The notes: generated from the sequence alone by a model not told the origin. Counted from the first letter of the stretch, positions 29,442-39,853 are shown. The stretch: DNA of 64,000 bases from Rosenbergiella epipactidis (GCF_018494055.1 NZ_JABBFQ010000002.1:186001-250000); one strand, 5' to 3'. A program made the numbers and translations.

Positions 29442-30533
29442 ATGAAACAGCGGGTCGGTATCATTTTTGGCGGGAAGTCAGCAGAACATCAGGTTTCGTT
29501 ACAATCAGCACGGAATATTTTAGAAGCGATTGATAAAACAAAATTTGATGTTGTTCTGTTGGGGATAACGAAACAAGGACAATGGTGCAGCTATCGTGTT
29601 GAACATTTCCTTGAGAATCCGACCGATCCTAAACGTATTGAACTGGCAGAAGCTGATGGGAAGCTACACTTGCAACCCGGCCAACCGCAAGCGATTGGCT
29701 CGTCTTCGGCGATCGATCTTTCCCAGATCGATATCATTTTCCCCATCGTTCACGGTACGCTGGGCGAAGATGGCACGCTGCAAGGACTCTTACGTATCCT
29801 GAATTTACCTTTTGTCGGCTCAGACGTACTGGGCTCAGCAATTAGCATGGATAAAGATGTCACCAAGCGTCTGTTACGCGATGCGGGCTTAAATATTGCG
29901 CCGTTCGTTACCCTAACGCCAAGCAATATTGAGAACATCAATCTTGATGATGTCGTATCACAATTAGGCTTACCATTATTCGTTAAGCCAGCAAACCAAG
30001 GCTCGTCAGTTGGTGTCAGTAAAGTGGAGACCTCAGATCAGTTAGGTCCAGCCATTGAAGAAGCCTTTCGTTTTGACCGCAAAGTCTTGGTTGAAACGGC
30101 AATTATTGGTCGTGAAGTCGAATGTGCGGTATTGGGTAACGAGCATCCGCAAGCGAGTCGTTGCGGAGAGATCGTCCTCTCGGATCAATTTTATTCCTAC
30201 GAAACCAAGTACATTAATGAGCAAGGGGCCCAAGTGAAGGTTCCTGCCGATATCGATGACGCCACAGAGAATAATATTAGAGAGATAGCGCTTAAGGCTT
30301 ACCAAGCTGTCGAATGCTTCGGTCTCGCGCGGGTGGATGTATTCCTTACCTCAAGCAATGAAGTGATTATCAATGAAATCAATACACTGCCTGGCTTCAC
30401 CAATATCAGCATGTATCCAAAATTATGGCAGGCGAGCGGCTTAAGCTACCAAGATCTGATCACTAAACTGCTCCAGCTGGCGGTCGAGCGCCATCAGCAA
30501 CAAAACAAAATCATGTCGGCGTTCGATCACTAA
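29442..30533 (+). CDS. ddlA: D-alanine--D-alanine ligase A
   Basis: This 363-residue ATP-grasp enzyme makes D-Ala-D-Ala for peptidoglycan. It shows the N-terminal [17 protein letters not shown], the ATP-binding [16 protein letters not shown] and the metal site [20 protein letters not shown]. The GK.AEHQ form and length identify DdlA rather than DdlB. The 3' end overlaps the convergent diguanylate cyclase gene by 23 bases. An AAAGAG site precedes the ATG. Confidence 0.95.
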   Translation: MKQRVGIIFGGKSAEHQVSLQSARNILEAIDKTKFDVVLLGITKQGQWCSYRVEHFLENPTDPKRIELAEADGKLHLQPGQPQAIGSSSAIDLSQIDIIFPIVHGTLGEDGTLQGLLRILNLPFVGSDVLGSAISMDKDVTKRLLRDAGLNIAPFVTLTPSNIENINLDDVVSQLGLPLFVKPANQGSSVGVSKVETSDQLGPAIEEAFRFDRKVLVETAIIGREVECAVLGNEHPQASRCGEIVLSDQFYSYETKYINEQGAQVKVPADIDDATENNIREIALKAYQAVECFGLARVDVFLTSSNEVIINEINTLPGFTNISMYPKLWQASGLSYQDLITKLLQLAVERHQQQNKIMSAFDH

Positions 30534-31941
30534 GCGCTGGACTACCCTCGGACCAATCGGGGGTAGTCAGATTTCGGCCTTCGGCTTTCGAAAGATAGAG
30601 ACGTGAATCGGCTTTAGTGACCAACCGCGTAATTATCTGCGGCCACTTTTCATCGTGATTGACCGTCGCCACTTCCAACCCTAAGCTTATCGTAATTGAA
30701 AGCGAACGATCGCTTAATGAAAAATCATGTCGTGCCACCCGTAAACGTAGCGCTTCAGCCTGTTGATAGAGCTGCTCGCAGGAAATATCGAGTCCAATTA
30801 ATGCAAACTCTTCTCCGCCAAAACGGGAGATATAAAACTGCTCTTTGCAATCACGTCGCAGAATGTAGCCCAATTCACTGAGTACTGCGTCTCCCGCCTG
30901 ATGCCCAAAATTATCGTTAATCGCTTTAAAATAGTCGATATCAAATAGAATCATTCCCACCGACCGTCCAGACGGTAATGGGACGTCATTGAGCTTGTCG
31001 AAAAGCCCAGCGCGAGATAACAGTTGGGTTAAAAAATCAGTATTGGCTCGGATCTCTAAGCGCCTGTTTAACGTCTTTACCGCATCGATAGTGACTGACA
31101 CCATAAAGGGTGTCAGTACCATAGCGGCAACATCCAGTCGGATGGAGACAAGAGTCATAATTTCGGGCGGAGTATCGACCAAGTGCTCACCAATTAAATT
31201 CTCATAAACCATCATGATTTCGAGAATACCGACCAAGAACGTCACGAATGCGGAGACAAATACGGGCAAGACTAATGCACACCAGATCAACACGGGTAGC
31301 GGAAAAGCGATACTGCCTGGCCCGCTGACCAGCGCCGCCCCCAGAAACAGAAGAGGCACCGATAATACTGCCAACACCGATGTTCGCTGCCAGACAAACT
31401 TTTGAGAACGTTTAAAACTGAGGATAAGGGGAAGGATCATTAATCCCGTCGAGAATTGTTCACTTACCCACAAGGCAACATTTAATAAAGTATCGGTAAG
31501 AGTTTTCCCCTCCACGCTCACGATCCCTCCCCACATCCCGGAAAGTAAGGAGGCCGCCAGACAGACAGGAAATAATATCGGCACTTGTTTGGGCGTAAGC
31601 TGATCAGTAGGGCTTTTCCACATACCTCTAAGCCCTATCGCAATCACCGCAATAAAGATGATGTTCGCCATATTGATTAAGATTGCTGAGGATAACCATC
31701 CGGAAAAAAGATAATCATTCAGGAACATTGCCAATGCACAGGCCAGATAATTGGTGGGCCGATGAGTCGATGGATAGCGAACAAAAATACCCGCCACCAC
31801 CGCATTCACTATCCAGAACATCGACAGCACAAGGGGTAAGCGCAGATGGCTACTGACATAGCAAAGAAAGAAGGTGAGTAAAAACAGGGCAACGGTATCA
31901 GCAATACCACGAAATCTATCTAGAAAGGCTATCTTTTCCAT
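30511..31941 (-). CDS. Membrane diguanylate cyclase (MASE1-like sensor + GGDEF)
   Basis: This 476-residue protein has about eight hydrophobic helices in residues 10-285 (a MASE1-like membrane sensor) followed by a GGDEF domain. The active motif is intact ([11 protein letters not shown]), as are the Mg2+/substrate segment [15 protein letters not shown] and the C-terminal [15 protein letters not shown]. The product is predicted to be c-di-GMP. At the inhibitory I-site position the sequence is KEQF rather than RxxD, so product feedback is probably absent. The sensed signal is unknown. Confidence 0.85.
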   Translation of the reverse strand: MEKIAFLDRFRGIADTVALFLLTFFLCYVSSHLRLPLVLSMFWIVNAVVAGIFVRYPSTHRPTNYLACALAMFLNDYLFSGWLSSAILINMANIIFIAVIAIGLRGMWKSPTDQLTPKQVPILFPVCLAASLLSGMWGGIVSVEGKTLTDTLLNVALWVSEQFSTGLMILPLILSFKRSQKFVWQRTSVLAVLSVPLLFLGAALVSGPGSIAFPLPVLIWCALVLPVFVSAFVTFLVGILEIMMVYENLIGEHLVDTPPEIMTLVSIRLDVAAMVLTPFMVSVTIDAVKTLNRRLEIRANTDFLTQLLSRAGLFDKLNDVPLPSGRSVGMILFDIDYFKAINDNFGHQAGDAVLSELGYILRRDCKEQFYISRFGGEEFALIGLDISCEQLYQQAEALRLRVARHDFSLSDRSLSITISLGLEVATVNHDEKWPQIITRLVTKADSRLYLSKAEGRNLTTPDWSEGSPALSDRTPT

Positions 31942-31980
31942 ATAAGTCAGTGCGCAACGCAGGTCCTTAAGCGGATTAGG

Positions 31981-32007
31981 TCGGGCTAGCGATACTTCCT
32001 AGCCCGA
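31981..32007. repeat. Hairpin between diguanylate cyclase gene and phosphatase gene
   Basis: A 9-bp perfect inverted repeat (TCGGGCTAG / CTAGCCCGA) lies between two minus-strand genes. It is a candidate weak terminator for the phosphatase gene, without a T-run. Confidence 0.4.
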
Positions 32008-32072
32008 TTGGCTGCCATTTAACCATAAATTTTATGAATGGGTCACAACAAACAGTGCCTAGTACAGTGTGG

Positions 32073-32882
32073 TTACGGTGTTTTTTTCCAAACACGTAAC
32101 GCTTGCTCTCTGACTTGGAGCTTAGCTGAAGGACGCATTTTACCGTAATTTGGGCTTAACCCTGACTCCCAGTCACCATAGCTTGGATTGGGGAGTAAGA
32201 AGAATTCGGTCCCAAATTTATCGTGATTCTCTGTAACAAAACGACGACGCTGAACATTATCTTTATGCCAAGTGGCTTGGCCAAAATCGTTGAGGTTATC
32301 CCCAACATAGACCACTACCTGATAACCTTGATGCTTAATGCTGTCGAATCGCGCTTGTTTATTACTGCTGGATGTATTCAATAATAAGGTTTCTGACGAG
32401 ATACCTGGGAAACCGAGTGCACGAAGGTTATCTGCGGTCGCTTGGCGATCTTGTTCCGCTCGGTTGGAGACATAGAAAATAGTCCCGCCATGGCTATCGA
32501 TGTAGCGTGCAAAATCGACGGCCCCCGGAATGGCTAATGCTTGCTTGGCATGCGTCCACTGAGACCACGTGGCATCGGTAAAAGGCACTTGTTGTTGTGC
32601 CGCCCACGCCTGGTACGCACTGTTATCAATCATCGTTTCATCAAGATCGACAATCACCGCTGGGGAATGTATGCCCTTAGCGGCGGCTTGTTGGAAAGCT
32701 GACGTCGCGAATTTGAAGGTCTGAAGCGCAATTGCTTGGTATTCGCCCGATTGCTGCATCCAGTTAACTGCCATGGTGGATTGATCGGCCAAACGTTGAT
32801 CCGCGAGTTTCTCCTGTGAGGTACAGGCACAGAGCGCGCTGATTAGCGTGACGCAAGACATGAATTTAACCGCATTCATCAT
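32073..32882 (-). CDS. Outer-membrane lipoprotein e(P4)-type 5'-nucleotidase / class C acid phosphatase
   Basis: This 269-residue HAD-superfamily phosphatase has a lipoprotein signal (lipobox around LCAC, Cys20). Motif I is DLDETMIDN (near residue 80), then SNRAEQDR and the late aspartates in VGDNLNDFG, the four-Asp signature of class C enzymes. In Haemophilus, e(P4) dephosphorylates NMN to nicotinamide riboside for uptake. NadR, encoded in this window, can use nicotinamide riboside inside the cell, so a salvage role is plausible, though no riboside transporter is adjacent. The spacing to rlmG is 28 bases. Confidence 0.85.
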   Translation of the reverse strand: MMNAVKFMSCVTLISALCACTSQEKLADQRLADQSTMAVNWMQQSGEYQAIALQTFKFATSAFQQAAAKGIHSPAVIVDLDETMIDNSAYQAWAAQQQVPFTDATWSQWTHAKQALAIPGAVDFARYIDSHGGTIFYVSNRAEQDRQATADNLRALGFPGISSETLLLNTSSSNKQARFDSIKHQGYQVVVYVGDNLNDFGQATWHKDNVQRRRFVTENHDKFGTEFFLLPNPSYGDWESGLSPNYGKMRPSAKLQVREQALRVWKKTP

Positions 32883-32910
32883 AGCAATTACCCAGTTATC
32901 ATAAGGAAAA

Positions 32911-34026
32911 TTAGAGTTTCACTGAGCGTAAAACAACAAAGCGCGCATCGGAAGCAATTAATTGGCAATTACCAAATAATTTTTTTAATTTTCGGTGATA
33001 ATCGAGATGGCGGTTTCCTATAACACGTAACTCTCCGCCATAGCCCAAGCATCTTTTGGCATCTCTGAACATTTGCCAAGCAATATGATCAGTGATCGCG
33101 CTTTGCTGATGGAACGGCGGGTTACACAAGACAGCGTGTAAACTGCCACCGGTAAAGCCACTCAAACTATTATTGACGGTGAACTCACAACGGGAGCGAT
33201 CGTCTGGTAAATTTTTCTCAACATTAAGCTGACTTGATGCAACGGCCATCCACGATTCGTCAACAAAATGCACCTTCGCTTCCGGGTTTTGTTCTAGCGC
33301 CAGTAATCCAACGACCCCATTGCCACACCCCAAGTCAACGATAGTGCCTTCGAGTTGCGAGGGTAAGTGTTGTAGGAACAGGCGCGCGCCGATATCCAAA
33401 GATTGCCGTGCAAAAACATTGGCATGGTTATGCAATGTGTAAGGCGTCCCCTCTAACGGCCAACTCAATATTCCACTCGTGGCAGCAGGTTGTGTAGCGG
33501 TCAATTTGGCAAAAACGAGACGCGATTTTTTCCAAGCAAGGGAAGTGTGTGTCTCACCCAACCATTTTTCAAAAAGCTCAAGGGTGGAGCGATGGATATC
33601 TTTTGCTTTAGCGGCTGCAATGATCACCGTCTCGGCCGTCACGACTTGGCGTAATGCTTGCAGTTGTTGTTCAAGTAACGCTAAGGTTTTGGGGATTTTT
33701 ATCACTACCGCAGCCATGCCTTCAGGTAATGCGGCAAGGCTATCTAAAAACCTGACGTTATTCACCGACAATTCGTTGGTCGCTAGATTGTGCAGGGTGG
33801 CTTGCTGGCTGATAAACGAATCGCTAACTTGCCAAACTTCGCGAGGGTGAAGTCCACAGGTTAGCGCCCCAAAATTATCATTAAAGACGAGGACAGGGCC
33901 GTCGGGTAATGACTGCTGGAGTAAATATTCATCTGCGGAATCCCACGCTTGTAAGTTGGGATCTGCCGCATTGGTTGGGAATCGGTTAAGGGTAAGCGAT
34001 TGCCCACTTACTTGCAGTTCATTCAT
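32911..34026 (-). CDS. rlmG: 23S rRNA m2G1835 methyltransferase RlmG
   Basis: This 371-residue two-domain methyltransferase has a degenerate N-terminal half and an active C-terminal half with [16 protein letters not shown] and the catalytic LCNPPFHQQ. It modifies G1835 of 23S rRNA. The C-terminal [19 protein letters not shown] is typical of RlmG rather than RsmC. The length is close to E. coli RlmG (378). It is upstream of the phosphatase gene on the same strand. Confidence 0.94.
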   Translation of the reverse strand: MNELQVSGQSLTLNRFPTNAADPNLQAWDSADEYLLQQSLPDGPVLVFNDNFGALTCGLHPREVWQVSDSFISQQATLHNLATNELSVNNVRFLDSLAALPEGMAAVVIKIPKTLALLEQQLQALRQVVTAETVIIAAAKAKDIHRSTLELFEKWLGETHTSLAWKKSRLVFAKLTATQPAATSGILSWPLEGTPYTLHNHANVFARQSLDIGARLFLQHLPSQLEGTIVDLGCGNGVVGLLALEQNPEAKVHFVDESWMAVASSQLNVEKNLPDDRSRCEFTVNNSLSGFTGGSLHAVLCNPPFHQQSAITDHIAWQMFRDAKRCLGYGGELRVIGNRHLDYHRKLKKLFGNCQLIASDARFVVLRSVKL

Positions 34027-34116
34027 CGAGGTCTTCTCTGTCTAGTCGGATAATCATTAACGTGGCGAAGTATACGCAGTTTCTGTGTTAAACCCAACAA
34101 TGCTCAGTATTTGGCC

Positions 34117-35805
34117 CTATAAGAAACTCTCTGCCTGCTGGATCAAACTCGTTTTCGTTAAGGCTCCAACAAATTGTCGCTGCTGAGGGTTGTTTAATAC
34201 GGGTAATCTTTCGAGAGTCACTCGGCTGAAAGCTTCCCACCCCTGTTTTAAGGTTTGATCTTGAAAAACATAGGGGAAATCCGTTTCCATCACCTGTTCG
34301 ATCGGAGAAGTTAACGTGATGTCCTCAGCTAATACCTTTTCAACGATTTTATGAATAGAGACCACGCCCAAAAACCGCTGCTCTGCGTCGATGATATAAA
34401 CATAGCGCTCGCGCTTATACCCACTGGCATTAAGGGCTTGTTGCACCGAATCTTGAGGGGAAAGACAGGCTCCAGGAATAATCACTTCGCTGATACGGGT
34501 TTGGTCGAAAGTAAATTTCGCGTTCGCCCGAGATAAATGCGTACCAATTAAAGGATACGTGGTCGGTGAGTGGCACTGATAAGTCACCATAGTCGCCACA
34601 ACACAAGCAATCATTAAGGGAAATAACAGGCTACTGTTCAGTGTCATCTCCATCACCATTAAGATCGCCATCAAGGGTGCCTGCGAAATTGCCGAGAGCA
34701 CGGCGGCCATACCAATCGCCGCAAATAGCCACGGACTAAGCTGCGTAATACCCAGTTGTTGGCTCACTAGGCCACAGATACCCCCTAGCGTTGCACCGAT
34801 CATTAATGCTGGGGTAAACATTCCGCCAACCGCCCCAGAGCCCACGGAACAGCTTGTAGCGATGATTTTGAGTACCAGTAAGGTGAGCAGCATCGGCATG
34901 AGATAGTGACCAGCGAACAGGTTGATAATGACCTCATAGCCATTGCCCAGTATGGCTGGAGAGATAATCGCTAAACTGCCTACGGCGGCGCCCCCACACG
35001 CCAGTCGAAGCGGGAGCGAAGGAATATGGTTGAACCACTGGCGGGTTTTCTGCGTGAGGGTAATAAACCCAAACCCAATCAGTCCACTGACAAGCGCCAG
35101 AACAACGGTAATCAGTAACGGCCCGGTTTGGATTGAGAAGTGCAGATCCATCAAGGGATATAATGGCGAACGAAAGCCCAATAGCCACATCGTGAGAACG
35201 GCTGTCACGGCCGACAACATAATGGGCATGGTTCGTTGCAAAGCAGAAATCCCAAAAGCGATCTCTGCCACAAAAATCGTCGACGCCAACGGAGCATGAT
35301 AGACCGAGGCTAACCCTGCGGCAGCAGCCATCGCCACCATATCGGTATTCGCTAAGGCAAATCTTTTAGGCACAAAGCGGGCTAACCAGCTACCACAGAG
35401 TGCGGCAAGTTGCACCATGGGCCCTTCTTTACCGATCGATGCCCCACTACTGATACTCATCATTGAGGAGCACGCCCGAAGGACAGAAGACCCCGTCGGG
35501 ACGGCATTAAGCCGTGCATTGATGACATCAAGGTAATCGGATTTGATCGCCGTTTGTTTCTCGAGCTTTACGGCAAAATGCAATAATCCCCCCGCAATAG
35601 CTCCGCCGATCCCGACGATCAACGGCCAGTAAACCCACGGCCATACTTGCATTGCCTGAGTGATATCATCGCTGCGCCCAAAAACGGCAAGGTTAAACAG
35701 CGCAATCACCATACGAAAAAGAAGTGTGACGCAGGCTGCTACAATCCCCACAGGAATTGCTAAAAATAATCCATGCCAACTTAGCGAACTGTTTTGTATT
35801 TTCAC
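34117..35805 (-). CDS. ClC-family chloride channel/transporter with C-terminal CBS pair (ClcB-like)
   Basis: The first about 420 residues are a ClC membrane core with the anion-selectivity loops SGASIGKEGPMVQ (including the gating glutamate) and GSGAVGGMFTPALMIG. The last about 130 residues form two CBS-like repeats (…YIIDAEQRFLGVVSIHKI… and …RLPVLNNPQQRQFVGALTK…). E. coli ClcB ends after the core at 418 residues, so this is a longer regulated version (562). CBS domains in ClC proteins bind nucleotides. It is probably an inner-membrane Cl-/H+ exchanger or channel aiding acid tolerance. It is monocistronic. Confidence 0.85.
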   Translation of the reverse strand: MKIQNSSLSWHGLFLAIPVGIVAACVTLLFRMVIALFNLAVFGRSDDITQAMQVWPWVYWPLIVGIGGAIAGGLLHFAVKLEKQTAIKSDYLDVINARLNAVPTGSSVLRACSSMMSISSGASIGKEGPMVQLAALCGSWLARFVPKRFALANTDMVAMAAAAGLASVYHAPLASTIFVAEIAFGISALQRTMPIMLSAVTAVLTMWLLGFRSPLYPLMDLHFSIQTGPLLITVVLALVSGLIGFGFITLTQKTRQWFNHIPSLPLRLACGGAAVGSLAIISPAILGNGYEVIINLFAGHYLMPMLLTLLVLKIIATSCSVGSGAVGGMFTPALMIGATLGGICGLVSQQLGITQLSPWLFAAIGMAAVLSAISQAPLMAILMVMEMTLNSSLLFPLMIACVVATMVTYQCHSPTTYPLIGTHLSRANAKFTFDQTRISEVIIPGACLSPQDSVQQALNASGYKRERYVYIIDAEQRFLGVVSIHKIVEKVLAEDITLTSPIEQVMETDFPYVFQDQTLKQGWEAFSRVTLERLPVLNNPQQRQFVGALTKTSLIQQAESFL

Positions 35806-35961
35806 GCACCCTCCCCCGCTTCTATTGGCAGTGTAAAGGCTGTCGCGCCGTTCAACAATTGTTATTGCCTCAGCCTCCCTTCAGCTTAGAGAAAGTAAAG
35901 TATTTAAAAATATTACAAACAATGATTGTTTCTCCCCTACAAATTTCCTATGCTGATGTCA

Positions 35962-36073
35962 GCAAAGGGGAGTAACTTCAACGCTGGCAGATCGTCATTA
36001 CGTGTGAAAACACCGGTCGTCAGGCAGTACGATAAGTATTGTAAGTGAGACCTTGCCACTAGGTGAGGTTTGC
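35962..36073 (+). promoter_or_regulatory. yybP-ykoY (Mn2+/alkaline-pH, PRE) riboswitch of alx
   Basis: The leader carries the conserved blocks of the class in order: AGCAAAGGGGAGTAAC, then GTCGTCAGGCAGTACGAT, AAGTGAGACCTTGCC and GGTGAGGTTTGC. The outer stem P1 is GCAAA (35962-35966) with TTTGC (36069-36073). E. coli alx has the same element, which binds Mn2+ and responds to high pH. Downstream, TGCCGACA (36091-36098) is perfectly complementary to TGTCGGCA (36145-36152) inside the coding region, which would enclose the ribosome site and ATG. A TATGCT at about 35949 is a possible -10. Confidence 0.92.
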
Positions 36074-36136
36074 AATAATTCCGCTTTGACTGCCGACACC
36101 ACCCTTTTTGTTTTTTCATTAATAAGGAATTGTCTT

Positions 36137-37090
36137 ATGCAGACTGTCGGCACTCCACTGATGTGGGGGATCTTCTCCGTTATCGTCATCATCATGCTTA
36201 TCATCGATCTACGGCTACAAAGCTCTGGACGTTCAGGCAGCATGAGTGTGAAACATGCAGCCCTATGGTCACTGGTTTGGGTCGGCGTCTCGCTCGGCTT
36301 TGCCGCAGGTCTCTGGTTCTACTTACAGCATCTCTCAGGCCATGCGGTCGCATCGGAACAAACCTTAAACTTCCTGACCGGCTATTTATTAGAGAAAGCC
36401 TTGGCGGTCGATAACGTATTTGTTTGGTTAATGTTATTTAGCGCTTTCGCAGTTCCCCCCGCGCTACAACAACGCGTTCTCGTCTATGGCGTACTCGGGG
36501 CCATCGTACTAAGAACCCTAATGATTTTCGCAGGCAGTTGGCTAGTTAACGAATTTAGCTGGATCCTTTATATCTTCGGTGCGTTTCTGGTCATCACCGG
36601 TATTAAGATGTTTTTATCAAAGTCGGACAATGGGCATCAGGAAGAGGGCCGCTTGCTACAATGGTTAAAAAAACGTATGCGAGTGACCGACCAACTGGAA
36701 GGCGAGAAATTTTTCGTGGTCCGTCAAGGCGTGCGTTACGCCACGCCACTGCTACTGGTATTGATTATGGTTGAGTTAAGCGACGTGATCTTTGCCGTTG
36801 ACAGTATTCCCGCTATTTTCGCCGTAACCACCGATCCTTTTATCGTCCTAACATCTAATTTATTTGCGATCTTAGGTCTACGGGCGATGTACTTCTTGTT
36901 ATCAGGCGTGGCTGAAAAGTTCAGCTTATTGCAGTACGGACTTGCCGTCATTTTGACCTTCATCGGGGTGAAAATGTTGCTGATCGATATCTGGCACATT
37001 CCTACGGCTATCTCGTTGGGTGTGATCGCAACCATCTTGATTGTAACCTTGGGACTCAACCACTGGCTGAATACACGAAAAAAATCATAA
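36137..37090 (+). CDS. alx: TerC-family manganese exporter/redox membrane protein Alx
   Basis: This 317-residue inner-membrane protein has about nine helices and the TerC motifs [15 protein letters not shown] and [20 protein letters not shown], whose acidic residues are thought to hold metal. Alx limits cytoplasmic manganese in E. coli and is induced at alkaline pH through its leader. ATG 36137 follows AAGGAA by 7 bases and matches the family N-terminus; an upstream in-frame ATG at 36053 lies inside the riboswitch and is not credible. An 11-bp hairpin (37100-37132) follows the stop. Confidence 0.95.
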   Translation: MQTVGTPLMWGIFSVIVIIMLIIDLRLQSSGRSGSMSVKHAALWSLVWVGVSLGFAAGLWFYLQHLSGHAVASEQTLNFLTGYLLEKALAVDNVFVWLMLFSAFAVPPALQQRVLVYGVLGAIVLRTLMIFAGSWLVNEFSWILYIFGAFLVITGIKMFLSKSDNGHQEEGRLLQWLKKRMRVTDQLEGEKFFVVRQGVRYATPLLLVLIMVELSDVIFAVDSIPAIFAVTTDPFIVLTSNLFAILGLRAMYFLLSGVAEKFSLLQYGLAVILTFIGVKMLLIDIWHIPTAISLGVIATILIVTLGLNHWLNTRKKS

Positions 37091-37099
37091 CGTGATAAA

Positions 37100-37132
37100 A
37101 TACTGCAAGGGAAGTTAACCACCTTGCAGTAT
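37100..37132 (+). terminator. Stem-loop after alx
   Basis: An 11-bp perfect stem (ATACTGCAAGG / CCTTGCAGTAT) with an 11-base loop lies 10 bases past alx. There is no T-run, so intrinsic termination is uncertain. Confidence 0.45.
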
Positions 37133-37328
37133 ATCCACACGATTAAACCCCATCAGATATATCCTCTATATAAACGTCATTTCTCGATATTATCGTTCAA
37201 GTTAAAATAATCGCTCTAACAAGATTCGCCTTTAACTTAATTCTCGTTTTCTTATACTGCCGCAGCAAACACGCTTCACTCACGCGTTATCGTGCGAAGC
37301 CCTTTTTAAAAACAAAGAACAAGAAAGA

Positions 37329-38561
37329 ATGATGACTTCAAAATCCACTGGGTTAGTAAACTGGATACGTTCGGGGAATCTAATCACTCAAATTATTATT
37401 GCGCTGATTGCAGGGATTGTACTGGCGCTCATTTCTAAACCTGCGGCGCAAAGTGTTTCGCTTCTTGGCGAATTGTTTGTTCATGCCTTAAAAGCCGTTG
37501 CACCGATTTTGGTTCTGTTGCTCGTCACGGCCTCTATTGCAAACCACCAACAAGGGCAAAAAGTTAATATTCGTCCGATTGTGACACTCTATCTACTGAG
37601 TACATTCTTTGCAGCCGTGGTCGCCGTCGTGGCCAGCTATCATTTCCCCCAAACCCTGATACTGACCGATGCCCACTCAGGGAGTGAAGCCCCCAAAGGT
37701 ATCTTAGCAATTGCGCAAGGTATTTTACTAAGCATGGTCGTCAATCCTGTCGATGCACTGATGCATGCTAACTATATTGGTATTTTAGTCTGGGCAATCG
37801 CGCTAGGCTTAGCCTTTAGGCATAGCTCTGTCGCAACACGTAACCTTTTAAACGACTTTTCCGGGGCGATCACTTGGCTGGTCGCCAAGGTGATCCGCTT
37901 AGCCCCTATTGGTATTTTTGGGTTAGTTGCCTCAGTACTGGGTACCAATGGCTTTAGCGCGCTCTCCAGTTACCTCAATCTACTATTCCTGCTGATTGGC
38001 TGCATGCTGACGATGGCGTTAGTGGTGAACCCAATACTGGTCTTCTGGAAAATAAGACGTAACCCCTACCCGTTAGTCTTCCTGTGTTTAAAAGAGAGTG
38101 GCGTTACCGCTTTCTTCACCCGCAGTTCTGCAGCAAATATTCCCGTCAATATGGCGATCGCAGAACGATTAGGCCTTGATGAAGACACCTATTCCGTCTC
38201 GATTCCGCTAGGGGCAAATATCAGTATGGCAGGGGCTTCAATCACTATCACAGTGTTAACCTTGGCAGCCGTCAATACCTTAAATATTAGTATCGATCTT
38301 CCCACTGCTATCATGCTCAGTCTTGTCGCGTCACTCTGTGCATGTGGGGCCTCGGGCGTAGCGGGAGGGTCATTGCTACTGATTCCGGTAGCCTGCAATA
38401 TGTTTGGTATCCCCAATGAAGTCGCGATGCAGGTGGTCGCCATTGGTTTCTTGATTAGCGTCCTGCAAGATTCAGCAGAAACAGCATTGAACTCGTCGAC
38501 CGATTTATTATTTACGGCGGCTGTCTGCCAAGCGCCCGACGCGCGTAAATCACAGTTATAA
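37329..38561 (+). CDS. sstT: Serine/threonine:Na+ symporter SstT
   Basis: This 410-residue dicarboxylate/amino acid:cation symporter-family protein has the substrate-loop segment [21 protein letters not shown] and the second hairpin region [20 protein letters not shown], as in SstT. The length is near the E. coli 414. It imports L-serine and L-threonine with sodium. ATG 37329 or the adjacent ATG at 37332 may be used. A strong terminator follows. It is monocistronic. Confidence 0.95.
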   Translation: MMTSKSTGLVNWIRSGNLITQIIIALIAGIVLALISKPAAQSVSLLGELFVHALKAVAPILVLLLVTASIANHQQGQKVNIRPIVTLYLLSTFFAAVVAVVASYHFPQTLILTDAHSGSEAPKGILAIAQGILLSMVVNPVDALMHANYIGILVWAIALGLAFRHSSVATRNLLNDFSGAITWLVAKVIRLAPIGIFGLVASVLGTNGFSALSSYLNLLFLLIGCMLTMALVVNPILVFWKIRRNPYPLVFLCLKESGVTAFFTRSSAANIPVNMAIAERLGLDEDTYSVSIPLGANISMAGASITITVLTLAAVNTLNISIDLPTAIMLSLVASLCACGASGVAGGSLLLIPVACNMFGIPNEVAMQVVAIGFLISVLQDSAETALNSSTDLLFTAAVCQAPDARKSQL

Positions 38562-38570
38562 AGTCATTTC

Positions 38571-38604
38571 AGAGCCTCAGCATCCATGAGGCTCTTATTT
38601 TTCT
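38571..38604 (+). terminator. Rho-independent terminator of sstT
   Basis: A 9-bp perfect stem (AGAGCCTCA / TGAGGCTCT) with a 7-base loop is followed by a T-rich run, directly after the sstT stop. Confidence 0.88.
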
Positions 38605-38861
38605 TATCCCCTTTCCTAGGTCAACGAAAAACGAAAAATGTCAGCCTATGTAAAAAGGGTTGGGATTCGTGACTAACCTGCGTAAAACTCCCGCTCAAGG
38701 GACAATTAAAATGTTTATCACCCTAAATTTTTGTTACACTTGACGTCATTATGCTAGCAAGGAAGTTGATAAGCGTTTACTTTTCATATCGTTTTCACAG
38801 CGCATAATCTCAGTACTATTGGCGTAAAAATGCCAGATACCTTATTCATTAGGAATGTTAA
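38605..38861. other. Control region upstream of yqjA-mzrA
   Basis: About 260 bases without a gene. In E. coli the yqjA-mzrA operon is controlled by CpxR. GTAAA pentamers are visible here (near 38650, 38693 and, on the minus strand, 38777), but none are paired at the usual spacing, so no box is claimed. Confidence 0.4.
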
Positions 38862-39530
38862 ATGGATACTTTGCAGGCCCTGCTCACCGCACTTTGGCAT
38901 CAGGATTTCAATACGCTCTCCAACCCCTCGTTGGTTTGGATGCTTTACGGTATCTTGTTTATCATCATCAGTCTTGAAAACGGACTTTTACCCGCGGCAT
39001 TTCTTCCTGGTGATAGCTTATTAATTCTTGTCGGCGTACTGATTGCGAAGGGAACCATGAGTTTCCCATTAACCCTATTCATTTTGACGACGGCTGCCAG
39101 CTTAGGCTGTTGGTTTAGTTATATTCAGGGGCGATGGTTAGGGAATACGCTATTAGTGAAGAAGTGGCTGTCGCATATTCCACAGAAATATCATGAACGC
39201 ACCCACACCTTGTTTGAGCGCCATGGTCTTGCTGCGCTACTGATTGCGCGTTTTATCGCATTTGTTCGCACCTTACTGCCGACGTTAGCGGGCGTATCCG
39301 GCTTACGCAGTGCGCGTTTTCAAGTCTTTAACTGGCTGAGTGGTTTCCTCTGGGTGATGATCTTAACCTGTGCAGGCTATGCCTTAGGTAAAACGGCTCT
39401 CTTTCAAAAATACGAAGATAAACTGATGTTCTGCTTGATGTTACTGCCGGCAGTGTTGTTAGTCGGTGGACTTATCGGTTCATTAATTTTGCTGTGGCGT
39501 AAGCGTAAAGCATCAAGGCCTCAACATTAA
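38862..39530 (+). CDS. yqjA: DedA-family membrane protein YqjA
   Basis: This 222-residue DedA/VTT-domain protein has the family signatures ENGLLPAAFLPGDSLLILVG and FIAFVRTLLPTLAGVSG, with essential acidic and arginine residues intact. In E. coli YqjA, with its paralogue YghB, supports envelope integrity, cell division and osmosensitive proton-dependent transport. The stop and the mzrA start share one base (TAATG), indicating translational coupling. Confidence 0.94.
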   Translation: MDTLQALLTALWHQDFNTLSNPSLVWMLYGILFIIISLENGLLPAAFLPGDSLLILVGVLIAKGTMSFPLTLFILTTAASLGCWFSYIQGRWLGNTLLVKKWLSHIPQKYHERTHTLFERHGLAALLIARFIAFVRTLLPTLAGVSGLRSARFQVFNWLSGFLWVMILTCAGYALGKTALFQKYEDKLMFCLMLLPAVLLVGGLIGSLILLWRKRKASRPQH

Positions 39531-39853
39531 TGCGTCCTTTATTTATTAAGTCTCCGCGACAATACCTTGTTGCAGCGATACTCCTTCTGGTTGTGCTTGC
39601 CGTAGGGGTATTCGCCTACCAGCACACATGGCAATCGCCCGAAGCTGTTGTAAAAATCAATGTGACGAATCACGGTGTCTCGCTACCCGATGGTTTTTTC
39701 CTTTACCAGCACCTGAGTGCTGAGGGGATTACCATCAAGTCTATTACCTCTGGAAGCGATTCCTTGATCATTAGTTTTAATTCCATTGAAGAGAGTCATG
39801 CCGCGGAAAAGGTGCTTAAGAGAATTCTAGATAACGGTTATCGCATTGAATAG
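39530..39853 (+). CDS. mzrA: Modulator protein MzrA (EnvZ/OmpR regulator)
   Basis: This 107-residue inner-membrane protein has one N-terminal transmembrane helix (about 10-32) and a periplasmic C-terminal domain. E. coli MzrA (127 residues) connects Cpx signalling to EnvZ. The shorter length is seen, but the domain layout and the one-base overlap with yqjA support the name. Sequence identity of this small protein cannot be judged well by eye. Confidence 0.88.
   Translation: MRPLFIKSPRQYLVAAILLLVVLAVGVFAYQHTWQSPEAVVKINVTNHGVSLPDGFFLYQHLSAEGITIKSITSGSDSLIISFNSIEESHAAEKVLKRILDNGYRIE

Noticed and set aside
36053-36136. Upstream in-frame start for alx
   Set aside because: It lies inside the riboswitch aptamer and lacks a ribosome site; ATG 36137 fits the family start.
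38640-38790. CpxR-type GTAAA repeats upstream of yqjA
   Set aside because: Single GTAAA copies exist, but none are paired at the 4-8 base spacing the consensus needs.
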